Shown here piece after piece: positions 12,001-25,830 of a DNA stretch of 64,000 nt. Location: contig JACAXG010000025.1 in NCBI GenBank assembly GCA_018881555.1, forward strand, positions 4,471,899 to 4,535,898. Direction: 5' to 3'. Source of the stretch: Amblyornis subalaris. Lineage: Eukaryota > Chordata > Aves > Passeriformes > Ptilonorhynchidae. Each line of letters begins with the position of its first letter. Position 1 is the stretch's first letter. A program made the translations under genes and the position numbers. Below the pieces are notes generated by a model, which ran no database searches, was not told the origin of the DNA, and worked only from the letters and a program-made list of their open reading frames with translations.

Positions 12001-14279
12001 TGCTGGGTGCTGCTGCCCTGCAGACAATCTGACAGCACAGCAGAAAAGAAATGCAACACACCAGAAATAAATACTCACCCTCAACTGACACAATGCTATT
12101 CATTTCGCGTTAATATATTTCTTCTTGAAATTCAGCAGAAACCTGTGGCATACAAATCATCCCAGCATCAATACAAGGTAAATGTGTGTGATTAAGGAAG
12201 GAGAGGGACATCAGCACAGTTGCAACTCATAGAAGTTAACTGTTGTTGGGTCTCCTCTGCGTGAGCACATGGATCCTTTTTTGATAGCCCAGACGCTGGC
12301 TTGTTTTTCGCTCACCCTTAGGCTTTCTTTCGACATTATTGGTCACTTTAAAAATTGCCAGTTCCGTTTCATGGTATTGTCACCAGCATGACCAGTAATA
12401 AGGTACAGTCAAAGAAGATATCAAAAGTGGCAAAGACAAACTCAGAAAGGGTTGCAGGAGAGTTATAATGAATTTGAAAGTAAAGAGTCAAGATACCTTG
12501 GGAGATGGCCACTAAAAGGTGAAGGTCCCTGGATCTGCTTAGAGTGGATAAGTCAGGACCCTTGGCCATTACCACTGGCTCTGGAAAGAAGTGTGCTCAG
12601 GACCAAGCAGTATAGTGTTCACAGCCAAGTAGGAGGGCTCTTAGGTTTTATTTGTTAACCAGCAAAAGCTAATGGAGGTATATGTCCTTTCATTTCAGAA
12701 AGAATTTTATAAACCTGTTGCTAACTTGCTGCAAGAATCTTAGTTAATCTCTCTGTCATCCAGTAACGTGTATCCACACGATAAACATGGGAAGTGCTAT
12801 TTGCCCACCTGGAGGATTGTGAATGCTGATTAATACCTTGTGAAAACGCTATGAGATTATTTGGAGAAAGTAACTGTCACCTTCCCAGCACGTAGCAGCA
12901 GATTTTTCTGCTGCCAGCCACAATAGGAAGTGATTTTTCTCCTTTCACCTCCCTGTTCCTCCTTCCTTGTACCTGGTCTTAGTAAATGCTATCTTGCTCT
13001 TGGTTTTCTCTGATAGAAAAAGGACTTGCCAGACCTGGAGGCCAACAAGCACTTATCTTCCATTTTCCAAATTACCCTCTAGTTACTGCCTCACACAAGG
13101 GCAAAGCAGCAGAAAAAGAGTTCATTTGGTTTTCCAGGTCTCCGTGACAGGATGCTACATTTAACTCATAATTTGTACAATGTTTTTTTGTGCTCTATAT
13201 GCCTAGCAATAGTTATATCCTTACAATTTTTTAATAACAAATATTATCTATAAAAAAACCCCAAACTGTATAAGAATTTTGATCCAGAAGCAACATGAGC
13301 ATACTATTACAATATCAGGGGGAATTTACCTCACAACCTTCTCTTCTTCAGCCCTTTCTTTGGTCCTTCAGATCCTCTGCCATTTTTCTGTAAGAAAAAA
13401 AAAAAAGCCTTTGCCCTTGATTTTGTGTAGATTTTCTGGGATGTGGCTACCTAAAGAGTAATTTTCAGGGAGAAATGTTCTTAGAAGGGTTCAGGTTGTC
13501 TAATTGTATGAATCCATGAATGCAAATGGGTGCAGGTATTGTACAGCAATAGCATCTCTGGGTTTCCCTTAAGCATCAGCAATGCATTCATCCCACAGCC
13601 ACAGGAGCACGCTGCTAACTTGCAACCCCCGACCCAAGGATTTTACTGCCCTGCCATGTGGTGAGAGAAACACTAAGGGAAACACAACACAACACTGACA
13701 AAAAGCTGAGGTCCTGGCATACTGAGCATGAAAGCGGTTTGGTCCAATATTTCACAGGCACNAGAGGTAAACTGGAAGGAGAGAGGCAGAAAGAGGCAGT
13801 CCACCAGTGCTGTAGAGATTTACAGGTAACGTTTTGCAGCAGGTGAGGCAGTGATGAAGCCAGAGAGAAAACCGCACAGATGGGCTGAGCTTCTGCAGAG
13901 CATGCGTGAACTGCAGCCTCTTCAGCAAAAAAAAACACCACAGGAGACCACAAAGACTGATTTGAAAACCCACTTGAGTCGGGTACCTCTGACTCAATAG
14001 AGGCTTGTTGCAGGGAGAAGCTTTGCCTTCAGGTTTTTGGGACTTTTTGGAGTTGGGTGTGTAAAGGTGGCTATGCTGACCCATATCCAGGGCAGGGCAC
14101 AGAGCAGGCTCTGCCTTGTGTGACAGACCTTGCTCTGCCATGTGTGACTTCTTCAGGATGAAAATGTTCTGTGAGAGATCTCCTGAAGCTGAGTCCAGGC
14201 AGATGTTTTCTGTGCAGCAGAAAGATCCCTGCAGTGTTTTGTCAGTGCTCAGCTAATGAGGGAGAGAGTGTTTTATCTT

Positions 14280-14560
14280 TGTTACCACGGAAAGTTAACC
14301 ACAATCCAAGCAGTGATTTATAGGTAATGAGTCCTGTCACACTTACAATTCATGCCTCACATGAAAGTCATCAGCATACCTACCGCTGATCAGAAATCCA
14401 GGTATATTTCTCTATGTTTTATTCACAGTCTAATGATCTGCCAAGGCAAAGGCTGGATTTAAAGCTGATTGCTATCAACATTTACATCTGGGAATGCATC
14501 TGAATGCCAAGGAGCATTTAGGAAATCAGCTGTCAGCTGACTGCAGCAGAGGATACTTCC
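14280..14560. promoter_or_regulatory. Candidate conserved noncoding element with paired E-boxes
   Basis: This single-copy stretch is free of long runs and CpG. It contains TTACCACGG and TTAACCACA words near the left end (RUNX-like) and several TAAT/ATTA cores. It ends in two CAGCTG E-boxes at 14527-14532 and 14534-14539; the second sits inside the 10-bp palindrome GTCAGCTGAC (14532-14541). The arrangement suits a bHLH or MEIS/TGIF-type enhancer. No conservation data are available here. Confidence 0.22.
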
Positions 14561-15978
14561 ACAGAGTGAGGTAGNAAGGAACTGTAGGGGCTCAGGGGTC
14601 ACTTGGAAAGAGTGAGGAGAAGAGGAGCAGAAAATAAGAAGTGTCTTTTGTGAACACTATGGTGGAGTGACTGCTGGTGAACTACAAATATCTGCTGTGG
14701 CTCCCACTTGCCCACAGCGGGATGGGGTAAGTATTGCACACATACAGTTGACTTAGAGATGGTTTTGTTAAGAGATGGAGTAAAACATCCATGGCCTCAC
14801 AAGAAAGCTCTCCGTTGTCTATGGAGGGTGAGATGGATGTCAGACACTCAAGGGGAGATATTCCCATGCACCAGGCACACTGGCTCCAGCCCCACAGCGT
14901 GTGCTTCCCTAGGCTTGGCTTCTGTGGGAAGGAGGAAGAGCCCCTTCTGCTGCCCTGTGTGTGGCGAACAAAGGGAAATGTGCCCATGGCAAGGTCCTGT
15001 TGGGTCCAGTGACAAGGCGAGGCAGGAGGTGGCCATGTGAGGCTCATGTGTGTGCATGTAATTAGCTTCTATTCTGTGGAGCAAGCCTTCCTAGGAGCAA
15101 GTGCTCTGCTAGCTAATCTGGTATTTGAAATCCCACGAATTATGTCATGTTTATTTATTTAGTGCCCTGTCAGCACCTATCAAAGTCACTGAGAGTATTG
15201 TCGTTTCAATAGAAGCAGAAACAAGTTTTGCCTCATTTTATTTAATTTTTTTTACTGTGTAAGACAGAGGACAGGTTATGAATTTATCAGCAGAGCTGTG
15301 CTAACAATTACTTTCCTTTTTTACCTGGGGGGAAAAAGACAAAGCAAAGCAGGACAAGAGATGGGTCACTTTCCCTTACACTTTTGCTGGACGTATGTGG
15401 TGAATGGAATACATTTTTTGCACTTCATGTGAAAAGTTGTTCCACATCTTAATTTATTTTTCACCTGCATGAACAATATATTTAACAAACGAAAACTCAC
15501 GGATGTTTCCAAAACACAGCAAGCTTTACATAAAAAAAAGGGAAAATATTCTATTACAAGAATAAAATGCAACAAAAGAGAGTGAATTTTCCTTATTTTT
15601 CTGTTTTAATGGTTATTTAATTCTATGCTTATTTAATGTTATGCTCATTTTTTAAAGTCCCTTTAAATTTTAATGTAATAAAATGTAATTATAAAACATG
15701 TTTTTCTTCACTTGTCTTCTGTGATATGTACTGACAATGTTCTTAACAGTTATCTAAGCATATGCACAGTATGCAGTGAAGAGACTAATGTATTCTCCAA
15801 ATAAGATGCATAACTTGAAAGGCAAAGAGACAAATTTCTTCTGAAAAATATCCCATCTAAACTATTTTTGACATAAAATTTGATTGTAAACATTTTTTGT
15901 GTTATGTATGTCATGTTTCTACACTAATCTGAAGATGCAGTTGCAAAAAAAGAATCCAAATGTAAGCAAAACTCAGAA

Positions 15979-15990
15979 TTTTTTTTTTTT
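15979..15990. repeat. Poly(T) run
   Basis: An uninterrupted run of T bases in AT-rich DNA. No element sequence is recognisable beside it, so it is not assigned as a retrotransposon tail. Confidence 0.8.
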
Positions 15991-16285
15991 AATAAAACAT
16001 TAAAATGCCTCAGAGAGAATGGCAATGATTTCTTTAATGACATTTTCCATGGAAAAATTAAATCTCTCTCTGATTCNTCATACCCACAATGTAATACGCA
16101 GCATACAATTTGCCTAATAGAAAATACCATCTCTCCTTCAGCAAAGAAAATGCACTCACACAGAATCATATTCAATTAGAGTCCTGCAAGCTCTCTGATT
16201 TAAAACTGATGTAGCTACTGCATTCTTAAAAATTAAGGTCCTTTTTTTCAGGAGAAATAATTTCTTTTATGTTACCCTCCAAAGT

Positions 16286-16379
16286 GCTTTAAAGCCTTCT
16301 TTAAATGATAAATGCCCAACCCTATTTTGTTTGCTTTAAAGCCTTCTTTAAATGATAAATGCCCAACCCTATTTTGTTT
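16286..16379. repeat. Perfect 47-bp tandem duplication
   Basis: The 47-bp unit beginning 'gctttaaagccttctttaaa' is present twice, head to tail, at 16286-16332 and 16333-16379, with no difference between copies. The identity extends one base to the left. The unit itself contains a near-repeat ('tttaaagcc' and 'ctttaaat'). Absolute identity implies a very recent duplication, a length polymorphism in the population, or an assembly or consensus error. Confidence 0.95.
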
Positions 16380-19300
16380 AAAAGTGACAAAAAGAAAAGC
16401 TCACTTAAAGAAATGGGGACTGATTTATTGTGAGGATCATCAACTATTAGCAGAATGTGGGATTGCAGCACAGTAGCTCTACCGAGATGTCAAGTTTTGT
16501 CGGTTTTTTTGGTCAATTGTTTATTAGCAAACATTTACAATATTTTTAACGGACTTTTTATTTTCCTTCGGAAAATGTAGACTTTATGTTTTGGGTGAAA
16601 AAAAAAAGTGTCAGAAAACCAGGATGAAATGCTGTTTCAGACTGCCTGGAGGTCAGTTTGTGCTTGCCAGAGCTGCCACGATGCCAATGTGAATTTTTTG
16701 TCAAGCACCTCAAGTTTGTGCTGCCGGGCGCTGGAGGAGCGTGGCTGATGGCTGTGGGGGCATGGGCCGGGCAGGCTGCCTTCTCTGGCGGCACAAACAC
16801 ACATAACTCAGAGCCAGGCTGAGCCAAAGTGTTGCAAATGACATTTCTTTCTGAGATGTTTGCTGCAGAAAAAAAAAATTCACCATTTCAGCTTCTTACT
16901 TTGAGACTGAAAGCATTGATGGAGTTTGCGCTTTTCTTTTTCCTTCATCTTTCATGAGGCAAAGGAGGTAATGGNGGTGATGGGAAAGAGAGGATATAGC
17001 TGGGACTGTGAGGAATTCGGGTTTACAAAGTGCAATTGCCTAAACTGTAGTTTATCTAATTGCATGAACTAGATCTAACTCGTAAAAGGTACTTCAAGGC
17101 TGGCAGAGACCAATTCTGGTCAGCCCTTGATTTTTTAAATATGACGTTTGAAAGATGATGAAGGGTACAAGGAAATTGTTTAGATTCTTTGGGAATGCAC
17201 AGTCCATACTGCCCTGAAGAAACCCACAAATTATTCATCTAAGTGCTCAGCACTTTGCAGTATCATCCGCTCTAGAGGGTGTTTCATTGGGCAGTATGTG
17301 ATCATTTAAGCTTGCAAGGTGGAAGAAAATGTATTGAATTCAAAAATACCAAGGGAAACCAGATGAGTCAGAAGTCTGTGATGTGAAATACTTTAGCCTA
17401 ATTGATTGATACCTCAGTTTTGGGCTGTTTTTGCCATTTATTTGTTATTGTTGTTTTTATCTCTTTATTGAGGAAATTAGTTAAAAGAAATCAATCAGCA
17501 TTTATTTCTTAGGCAGAAGCAATATGTTTAAAAAAAACTAAACCAAACCAAAACAACAGGAAAATGGCATTTTCAATTGAGCAAACTAGAAAATATTCCC
17601 TGAAAGTCAGGGGGAGGAATTTCTAAAATATTTTTGGCATTTTCTCAGCCTGCAAAAGTACAATTATATGGAAACTTGTCTCTCTTTGAGGCCTTGTCTG
17701 CAATACTTGCCCCCAGTGCATGTCCTAGGGGCAGAACTGAGAGCAAAGGACAGGGAAAGCTGGGCTGGGGCTGGGGCACCAGCTGAAGTTTGCTGAAGTT
17801 TGTGTGTCCGTTTTGGTAATCCTATCTGGATGTAGGTCTGGAAAAGCACACAGATGAGGGACTAGCCTCCCTCTTCTGTAGCCTGTGCAGCTTATTGAAA
17901 CTCTCGCAATGATGAAAGTGTGTGGCTGATGGTTTGATTTTGAGAAAGATTTAAGAATCACACATCAGATAGGGTTGAAAAAGCAAGACTATAAAATGAC
18001 AATGCTTTTTTTCTGGTAGAAGCTTGCCTTGTAATACTTGCTAGGAGATGTATTTTATGGAAAAAAGAAGGAAGAGTGTGGTGTGGTGGATGATGAAATT
18101 TGATTGAAGAGCCAAAATGAGACTGACAAATGTGATACGAGCTGAAGAAAATCTGAAACACAAAATCATTTGCAGCACACTGGGATCCCAGGAGGGCAGA
18201 AGGCCAGAGGGGATATTAAAGCAGCATGATGTCAATTAGAAATTGGTTTTATTGTGGGATAAGCATCCTTCCAAAACCATCATTAATGGACACCTCTAAG
18301 ATACTTGAGAGGGTGATAACATTCAAATATGATGCTTTAGTTTCAGTCAGTATCCTGGGTAGAGGGAAATAATAATAGTAATGATGATTGAAGTAATAAC
18401 AGTAATCACAATAAATATGACCCTATATCATTCTCACTATCTTTGTTTATGCTTCTCAGAAGGTTTGAGATGAAGTAAAGAAAGGAAGATTTTCAGGCTT
18501 TGATTAATAGGACTATTCCATTGCATTTTCAGCAAACTGCTTCACAAATCTGAAGCCTTGAAAATAGCTTGAGTTTGCTGCAGAACATGCTGTACTTGAG
18601 GCCTCTGCTGTCCCCTGCACTACAAATTTGCATTGTACTCCACAGATAAACACCATTATTAGTCTGAGCATTTAGGAGATGAGATGCAGTCAGTTTTGCT
18701 TCATGCCAAGTTTCAGTCAGATTCTCACAGTTTCAGTAAATAGCTTCTTAACGTGATGTTAAATCCCTGCTTTTCTGCAAATTTCTCCTCTCTGGAACAT
18801 GGCTGGCTTGGCAGCCCTGAATGAGCACACAAACCCAGCAGTGTGTGAGCAACACAGGCAATCGCTGCGCCGTGTTTGAACCTTTTCCTGTTGGGCTGAG
18901 CTGGCCCTGGATAAAACGCTTCTTCCAGCTCGGCAGTGCTAGGAACTCTTTCCTTGCCACTGCTGGTGGGGCCAGCCTGTGCTGTGGGGATTGTCCCTCA
19001 TTGCCCAGGGGTCGGGGTCTGGACTCTGCTCTCATGCTCTCTCCCACCATCATCCAAGACAGGTTGGTTAAAGTGTGTTCCCTCTCTTACAATTCTTCCT
19101 ACAACTCCTCCAGACATCCACACTGCCTCTGTGGTACCTCCTGTATGGGCTCTGCTCCCCCAGCAGGGAATCCAAGTGTGAATTAAGGCTGGAGTGACCC
19201 CATGTAATGCCCCTTGTCTTCAGCACAGGCAAAACCACACTGCTCTGAAGAGCCCAGAGCATCCCCCAAAGTGGAGACAGCCAAGATAGGCCCCTTGGTC

Positions 19301-22300
19301 TGGAAGGTGTGGGGTGTTTCTGTGCTCCCACCAAAGACACCATCTCTCTGTGACTCCTTCTCCTAGCAGCAGGATGGAGATGAAGGTTTCCCTTAGCTGT
19401 CATGTCAGACAAGAGCATGGGCTCTGAGGTCACATTACCACCAGATATACTTCGTTAACATCAGCTTCACCTTCCACCTCTTCTCACTTAGAACCTGTCA
19501 CTTGGACCATGCAGCAAATAGACCTTTTGCTCTCCTATCACTCAAGCACTATATTCCTGTCAGAAAAAAATCCTGATACTGAACATCTTAGCAACTTTCA
19601 AGAAAATTCCTGCTGAATTTCACTCTCACTGGGGCTGTTTTGAACAAGTGGTGATCACTCTTACACTTTATTTCCTTGAAATTATTAGAGATGAAGTGCT
19701 AATGAAATGTATTAGGAATGCAGAATGTAGGTGGAGGATCAATTTAACGTTAAAGAAAGCCACTATAGATGGTAAAAACCTTCCTCGGAAAGGCCCAAGC
19801 ATGCACACTAAACATAGATCATGAGGTTAGCAGATAACATTAAGTAACACCATCTTTTTCAATCTTCACAAACATGGCTTGCAGATCTTTTGGTAATTTA
19901 TCATCCTTCTTGTTCTAATGTCGTGCTTTGCCCCTGAATGCTTTGAGGGATAAGATAAATTTCTTATTAATATCATAGGAAGGAGATGAGGGCAAACCAG
20001 GCCTCGGATATTATTCTTCTCTGCTGATTTTATGCTGTTGTAATTTCAGGGCACACTGGTATTCAGAAATTACAATGGGAGCAAATCAGGCCCTCCAGAT
20101 GAGGAGGGATAATTTATGAATCTATATTGATGGAACCTCTTCAGCAAGGATCTGGCACAGATCTATGCATTTATCTAACCTTATCCAATGAGCAAAGTGT
20201 ATGTTTTCATATAATTTCATGGTTCAGGCCATTTACTCAGGATCAGTGGCATGCCTGAACTCTGTCTCCACCCCTATGTTTGTTGTGCAGGAAAAATGCA
20301 GTTATGTAGTCTTTTTTGCCATGTCACACAATCCTATGACATGAAAATAGCTGAAAGAAGAGAGGAACAGCTTTGATTTTAACTTTTTTGCCAAAATTCT
20401 TTCAGCAAAACCAAACCTTCAAAGCTCCAAACTTCTTTTTCAGCAGGTAGATTTTGTAAAGCTTGAAACAGAGGGACGCCCAGCAAAAATGCTTTCTAAA
20501 ATGCATTCCCTGCCTGTACCGATGATGACTGATCAAACATTTCAGCTCTGTGATCAAAACAGATTCTGAGAGCTGAACAAGAACTTCCTCTAGCCACCTT
20601 ACAGTTAATACCTGCTTGTTTAGGAATTTGAGATGTGTGTACATTTCTCTGGAAATTAACCAGGATGCTTAAAATACATAACAGATAACATATACACTAA
20701 GCACTGCAAGAGGTCTAAAAGAAATAAGTAATAGGCTTCTCATATTATTTATTCACTTTTTGCTGAAGTAAGCATCAGTCTCCTACCAAAAGAGCATGAA
20801 ATGTTCTGGTTTTATTTTGTGGGGAGGGATTGTAAATGTCCCTCCACAAATGAATTCACAACCTTGCCATTGATTCCCAGTATGTACATAAAGAGAACTT
20901 AGAATTCCATTAAATCTCATCAGTTCTTTNCTGAAGGCTGAATTATGAGTTTCCTTATAGAGACTGTAAAGTAAAAAACTGAATGCTTGTTCTCTCATGT
21001 GCTTACTGGTGATGGGCTGGGACCAAAGTGCCCTGCAAGAAATCTATAAAAAATGCCTGGGTATGTTGTAAGAAATCAGCTGGTGCTGTGCTGAAGAATA
21101 CAACGGGCATGGAGCCGGGTGGTCCCTTGGCAATGGCAGCAGATTGTGGGGGGTGGCAAAAGGGGTGCAGTCCTGCAGATGGCTTTGCCCAGAGCTGGTA
21201 GTTATTGCTTCTGTATGGGGAGAGCCTGAGATACTTGGGAAACTGCTGGTGGTGAGGGAGGCCTCCCAGAAGGGCACCTGTCCTAACACAACCCAGGGGT
21301 CCCATNTTTCTGATGTATCCTCCCAAACTACTGTGATTGCTGCTGGGGTTGAATTCTGTTCTTTCTTTCTTCCCAAGGAGAAATTCTCTGCATATTTCCA
21401 TTGTGGGGAGAGCCAGACCTTTCCCAGGTGTCTGGGGCTGAAAGCAAAGATGAAAACAGAGAATTGAGATGATAAGAGTTGGATTTTTGACAGATCTATC
21501 TCAAATACTGAAAAGAGTGAAGCAGAACACAGAATTTACCAAGAAACAAGAGCATCCAGTGGAACAGTCAAGCAAGAAGGGTAGAACAAAGTTACAGAAT
21601 GGCATAGCTCAGCTGTGGAACAGTAATTGCTTCCACTACAAGTTTCACCAATTAGTAATGGGTCAACCCCNTCAAACACATTCATCCATCCAAGGCTGGA
21701 TGCAGAGATAGGCATACAATCTTTGACCGAGGAAATTTCTACCGAGCAGGCTGCAAACCCCAGGGCTGCATGTCAGGGAAGGGATTGTTTGCTTTATTCG
21801 GTGCTTCCATACCATTACGACTTTCCTACCACAGCACTGTATCCAGTGCTTTCATAGCTGTGAGCCGTCTTCTTCCCAGCAAGGCGAGCGTGCGGGATGA
21901 GCAGCTCCCCTCTGCTCAGGTGCACAGTTCACAGGGTTCCCAAGCACATGTTTACAAGCATACACAGGAGATGGTTTGCTTTACTTCTTCATCTAGACTT
22001 GTCCTCATGTAACCTGGGACCTGGGCAATTTTCTTCTAAAATCATCAGTGCCTCATGCTGTGGAATGGTTAAGGAGAAAGGAAACTAAAAAATAAAAATC
22101 GGAGTTGAAACACTTCCCTATTAATGGTTTCCTTCTCTTATTTGGAATTGCAAAAGACACCAAGGGAATTGGACAGTGCAACTACCTGGCATCCTCATCA
22201 GGAGTCACGCAGGAAAAAACTGTACAACATAGCTCAAATCTGCTCTCCCACACCTGGACTCAACTTTCAGTTTTCTTGGAATAAGCAGNTATTAAATCTG

Positions 22301-23317
22301 ACTGGAAAAGACAACATTAAATCAGAGCCAGGACCAAGAGATGTAGGCAGATAGTTGTTGCCTGGGGGAAAAAAAAACCCGAACAAACCAAACCCCCTAA
22401 AACAACAAAAAGAGGACCAGGAAGCTACTCTTGGTACTGAAGAAGCAATCATAAATTTGCAATAAACCGTCTTGAACTGAGCTGAGAAAAGCCAAGAGTT
22501 GTAGCCTGTGTGCTGGGTATTTATGCTTCTGGAAAATATGAATCTTTCTTTCCTAGAGCATCCTCTACCTGCAATTTTTCCCTGTGTCCTGTAGAGTGCA
22601 GAGTGGTGTTTTGAAAACGAGGATCTATTAATCTGGAAAGAGGATAAAGTCTAAGCCTGCTTGAAATTCTCCTTAGTAAAAGCAAGGCGGGCAGGCTGCT
22701 CTGAGTTATGAAGGTGGCCTTTTAAAAATGGAAATAAACAGACAGAGAGAAGAGATGACTTTAACGAACAGCTACTCCTNTCTTTTTGGGTCTCAAATTC
22801 CATTAGCAAATGGAGACTGAAAAACGGGAGAAGTTCTGTCAGCAACAACCAGCCACCTCTCTGCACCTGAGCTTTCCCCAAACACATGTGCTTTCACTGC
22901 AGAGAAAGCCTGAAATGACAAGGGACATCACCTGCAGTGTTCAGCTTAGCAACAGCCTCATTAAGGATATGAAAACCTTTGAGAGATTCAACATCAGCTC
23001 AAGGGGCCCAGCAGTCAGGTCCAGATACCTGACCACACCCATCTTTGGTTTTGCTTTTGACTGTGTGTTCCAGGGTTCTCCAGACATCCCAAATGCCCCA
23101 GTGTGGGGAAACTGGATGTTTGATGTGGACTACTAACCACCATCTCCTTTTCTAGTGTCTTGAACAGCACCATGGCACCTGCCAGAGACACCTAACTCAC
23201 TTGATATGAACTGGAACAGTTTGAGGGACAGAAAAAGTATCTGTGGGTGTCCCAGGAAGACAACCTTCAGGCATATGGTGGAGTAGTGGCAGAGGCACCA
23301 ACCATTCTGTGCTGCTG
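16380..23317. other. Noncoding single-copy sequence
   Basis: No exon, RNA gene or known repeat was recognised. A short G/C-rich patch at 16720-16800 contains a few CpGs, but far too few and too short for a CpG island. A second G/C-richer patch covers 18780-19420 and a third 21080-21330; open frames there are long only because AT-rich stop codons are rarer. The sequence at 18368-18420 is a degenerate AAT/GAT-rich simple repeat. No N occurs from 16976 to 20929. Confidence 0.6.
17370..17560. promoter_or_regulatory. Candidate conserved noncoding element
   Basis: Homeodomain and PBX-like words lie close together: CTAATTGATTGAT near 17399-17411, TTAGTTAAAAGAAATCAATCA near 17479-17499, and TTATTG repeats between them. 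The paired, inverted TGATTGAT and ATCAATCA words are PBX-like. It sits in otherwise featureless DNA. The case rests on motif density only. Confidence 0.2.
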
Positions 23318-23506
23318 TTTGCGGGCACTGCAACAGGCTGCCCAGGGCCGTGGTCATGCCGCCACGCCTGCCAGAGTTCAAGAAGCATTTGGATAACACT
23401 CTCAAGCATGTGCTGTGATTTTTGGGGTGTGCAGGGCCAGAAGTTGGACTTCCATGATCATTGTGGGTCNCTTCCAACTGAAGATATTCTGTGATTCTGT
23501 GTGATT
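23318..23506 (+). mobile_element. CR1 LINE 3' end, 5'-truncated
   Basis: This reads forward through the 3' part of a bird CR1: 'caacaggctgcccagggc', 'gagttcaagaagcatttgga', 'taacactctcaagcatgtg', 'gcagggccagaagttggact', 'atgatcattgtgggtc' and 'cttccaactgaagatattct'. It ends with the octamer-type tail 'gtgattctgtgtgatt'. The tail places the 3' end at about 23504, so the element is on the plus strand. Only the 3' portion remains and no reverse-transcriptase sequence is present. The open frames on both strands here are by-products of the repeat. The match is closer to the family pattern than the 2.0 and 33.5 kb copies, suggesting a younger insertion. Confidence 0.93.
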
Positions 23507-25830
23507 TCTTGCATTCCAGTACTGCTCAAGGAGCCATGCAGGGCACAGACGTAACCACAGGAGCCTGAAAACAAGAATAGTGTTAGACTGTGTCAGGCTG
23601 CAGCAATATGGAACCCTTTTAGCCATTTCAGAACAAGCTAACATTCTTAATTTTGTACCAAACTAGCACTGTCCTGCTCCCAGAAAGTGGTTGTCTCAGC
23701 TCATGGCATCCTCACAACATCCTTAGCTGCTGTGAACAAATGAGCAGAGGAGGGATCCGGGATAAGTTTTTTTTTAATCATCTGAACAGTTCACAAGATG
23801 TTGCACTGGAAGAGGAATGGTGATAAATTGCAGTAGGATCCTGTATGCCGGTGCTGACTNGGCTCCCATGTTCCCCCACTACCACCTTCAAATCCTGCAG
23901 CACAGAGTACATAGGAAAATAAAGCCCATAAATTACCAAGGAGGATGGGGGAAAGGGCAGCGTGGATCCTACTGAGCAGCAATTCTATCTCAGGTCTGGA
24001 ATGGCTGCCAATGGAGATGAANTTAATTCACACTCGTCAGCCAGCTGCAGGAGACTCTGGGACCTCTTGCTTCCTCACGGCCATGGCATGCAGAGCTGTA
24101 CCTGTCACAGATACTAGATAAGACAGATCTTATATTATTCTTATAGCTCTAGGGCAACTGGAGGGAGAAGGAAGGGAGAAAATCNAATCAAACGCAGAAA
24201 AAGAACACAAACAAAAACTTCCTAAATGTCTTCTACTTGACAGGGACCAAAAGTGACATTGTNTGTTCTGGGAGCCGCTGTCAATTATTTATTAACACCT
24301 TGAACACAGCAGAGTAGCTGAGCATGTTGTGATTTGGGGTTTCTCTGCATGAGTGTGACTGAAGTTTTTTTGCAATTCAGGGCAGAGAGCAGAAGAGAGA
24401 CTTCTTGCCCTTGGAGTGAAGACGTGCCTTTGCAATTCCGCATGTGGCACAATAAGGGCAGATTTCTCTTCCTCTCTCTCTTCTCCATGCAGTGACTGTC
24501 TCTGGAACCCATACTGGACTTACCCTTTTGACTGCTGGGGAGAAAAGCTGTCCATCCTGATAGCAGTGTCCTCCCATTCCAGCAGGTCAGACTTCATGGA
24601 TGACATTGAAAACAGAATCCCTTTCTGGGATGTGGCAGGGTCATGCCTGTGCCTGCCAGTGAGACCCCTCTTAGCTGAGAGAAGACAATATCTTGACTTC
24701 TTTTTCTCTTCCTGCCTTTTAGGTCCTTCTGGGACAGCTGCCTTTCTAATTTCTAGCCTTATGACTCATCAGCTGTGAGAAACTCAGCAGAAGCAAGGAA
24801 GGTCATCTGCCGATCTTGATCTGTCATTCAGACCTCCTAGAGGAGTTGTGCCCCACACTCTTCCAAAAATACCTTTCTCTGTCTATCCCCTCTCTTCCAC
24901 CCCCTCTAGAACTCTCGTGGATGAAATGTTAAGTATCCGTGTGTGAATCACTGATCTCAACAATCATTTCATTGCAGGATGTGTAATAGAGGAAATATAT
25001 TGTTATGACTGCCTCATGCTGGGTGGAACTCTTATCTCTCTAATTGTTTTCTTTCTTTTCAGAGTTTTACCAATGAGAGTCAGAGGAGTGTGTAAAAGGA
25101 GGATTGAGCTACACTGGTAGTTGTGAGATTCTGAGCAATGCAGTAAGGAATTTCTTTTCATCGTGAGAGGGCATGTTAAGACAGTGACAAAAAGCAAGGT
25201 TTGGAGAACTACAGTTCAGTGAGATAAAACATTTTCCCAGTACCAAGGTCACTCTTGAAAGAGGGACTTAGTTATTCGTATTGCTTAGATCTTTCAACAA
25301 AAAGCAGAGCAATGTTGAGATAGGTCTANGATGGGAGTCCTTGGAAGTCCCACTACCATTGTAAGGCAATAGATCTTCAGCTTCCAGCTGCTGAAGTCAC
25401 CTTAAAAATATTATTCTTTCATTTGTTTGAGGAAATGTTGTCCTCTATTTAATGTAGTGTTGCTTGCTGCAAACGTTACAGCATCAGTTTTATNAACTAC
25501 CTTATGTANTTTTGCTGCTAAGGCTGCACATTGGACTGTTCATCTGGTCAAAGTTCCTTGTCTATGTTCCCTTTGCTGTCAAAGGAGAGATGTGAGTTCT
25601 GTCAGGAAGACAATTTATCTTCTTCTGCTTTACAAACACCTNAAGTTGGGTGAAATGCCAAGGGGAGCTTAACTTTCTATTCACTGAACTCAGAGGCAGC
25701 CTGGGTAGTGTGGTTACCCTTCATGCTCACTTTTCAACACAGGCATACTGACCCCTTGCTTTTAGGCTGCTGAGGTTTCCAAAGCAGCTCCAGTGATTTC
25801 GGTGGGACAAAATGCAGTGCAGAACATGGG

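Larger units (their letters stand above)
9047..16285. other. Noncoding single-copy sequence
   Basis: No exon, RNA gene or repeat family was recognised. Open frames of up to 133 codons (minus strand 10182-10583) have no recognisable family and start without context. Local composition shifts include a G/C-richer patch at 14680-15050 and AT-rich DNA at 15100-16050 with A/T runs at 13393-13404 and 15979-15990. Isolated N bases are sparse: none from 10423 to 13761. Confidence 0.6.

Noticed and set aside
18780..19433. Possible gene in a G/C-richer patch with 121-codon frames on both strands
   Set aside because: Opposed frames of equal length, no family, no CpG island and no splice structure.
21003..21401. 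132-codon minus frame and 107-codon plus frame in the same bases
   Set aside because: Both strands are open because the patch is G/C-richer; neither has recognisable motifs or coding-type context.
23133..23477. 114-codon minus frame and 83-codon plus frame
   Set aside because: Both run through the CR1 3' untranslated region, which does not encode protein.
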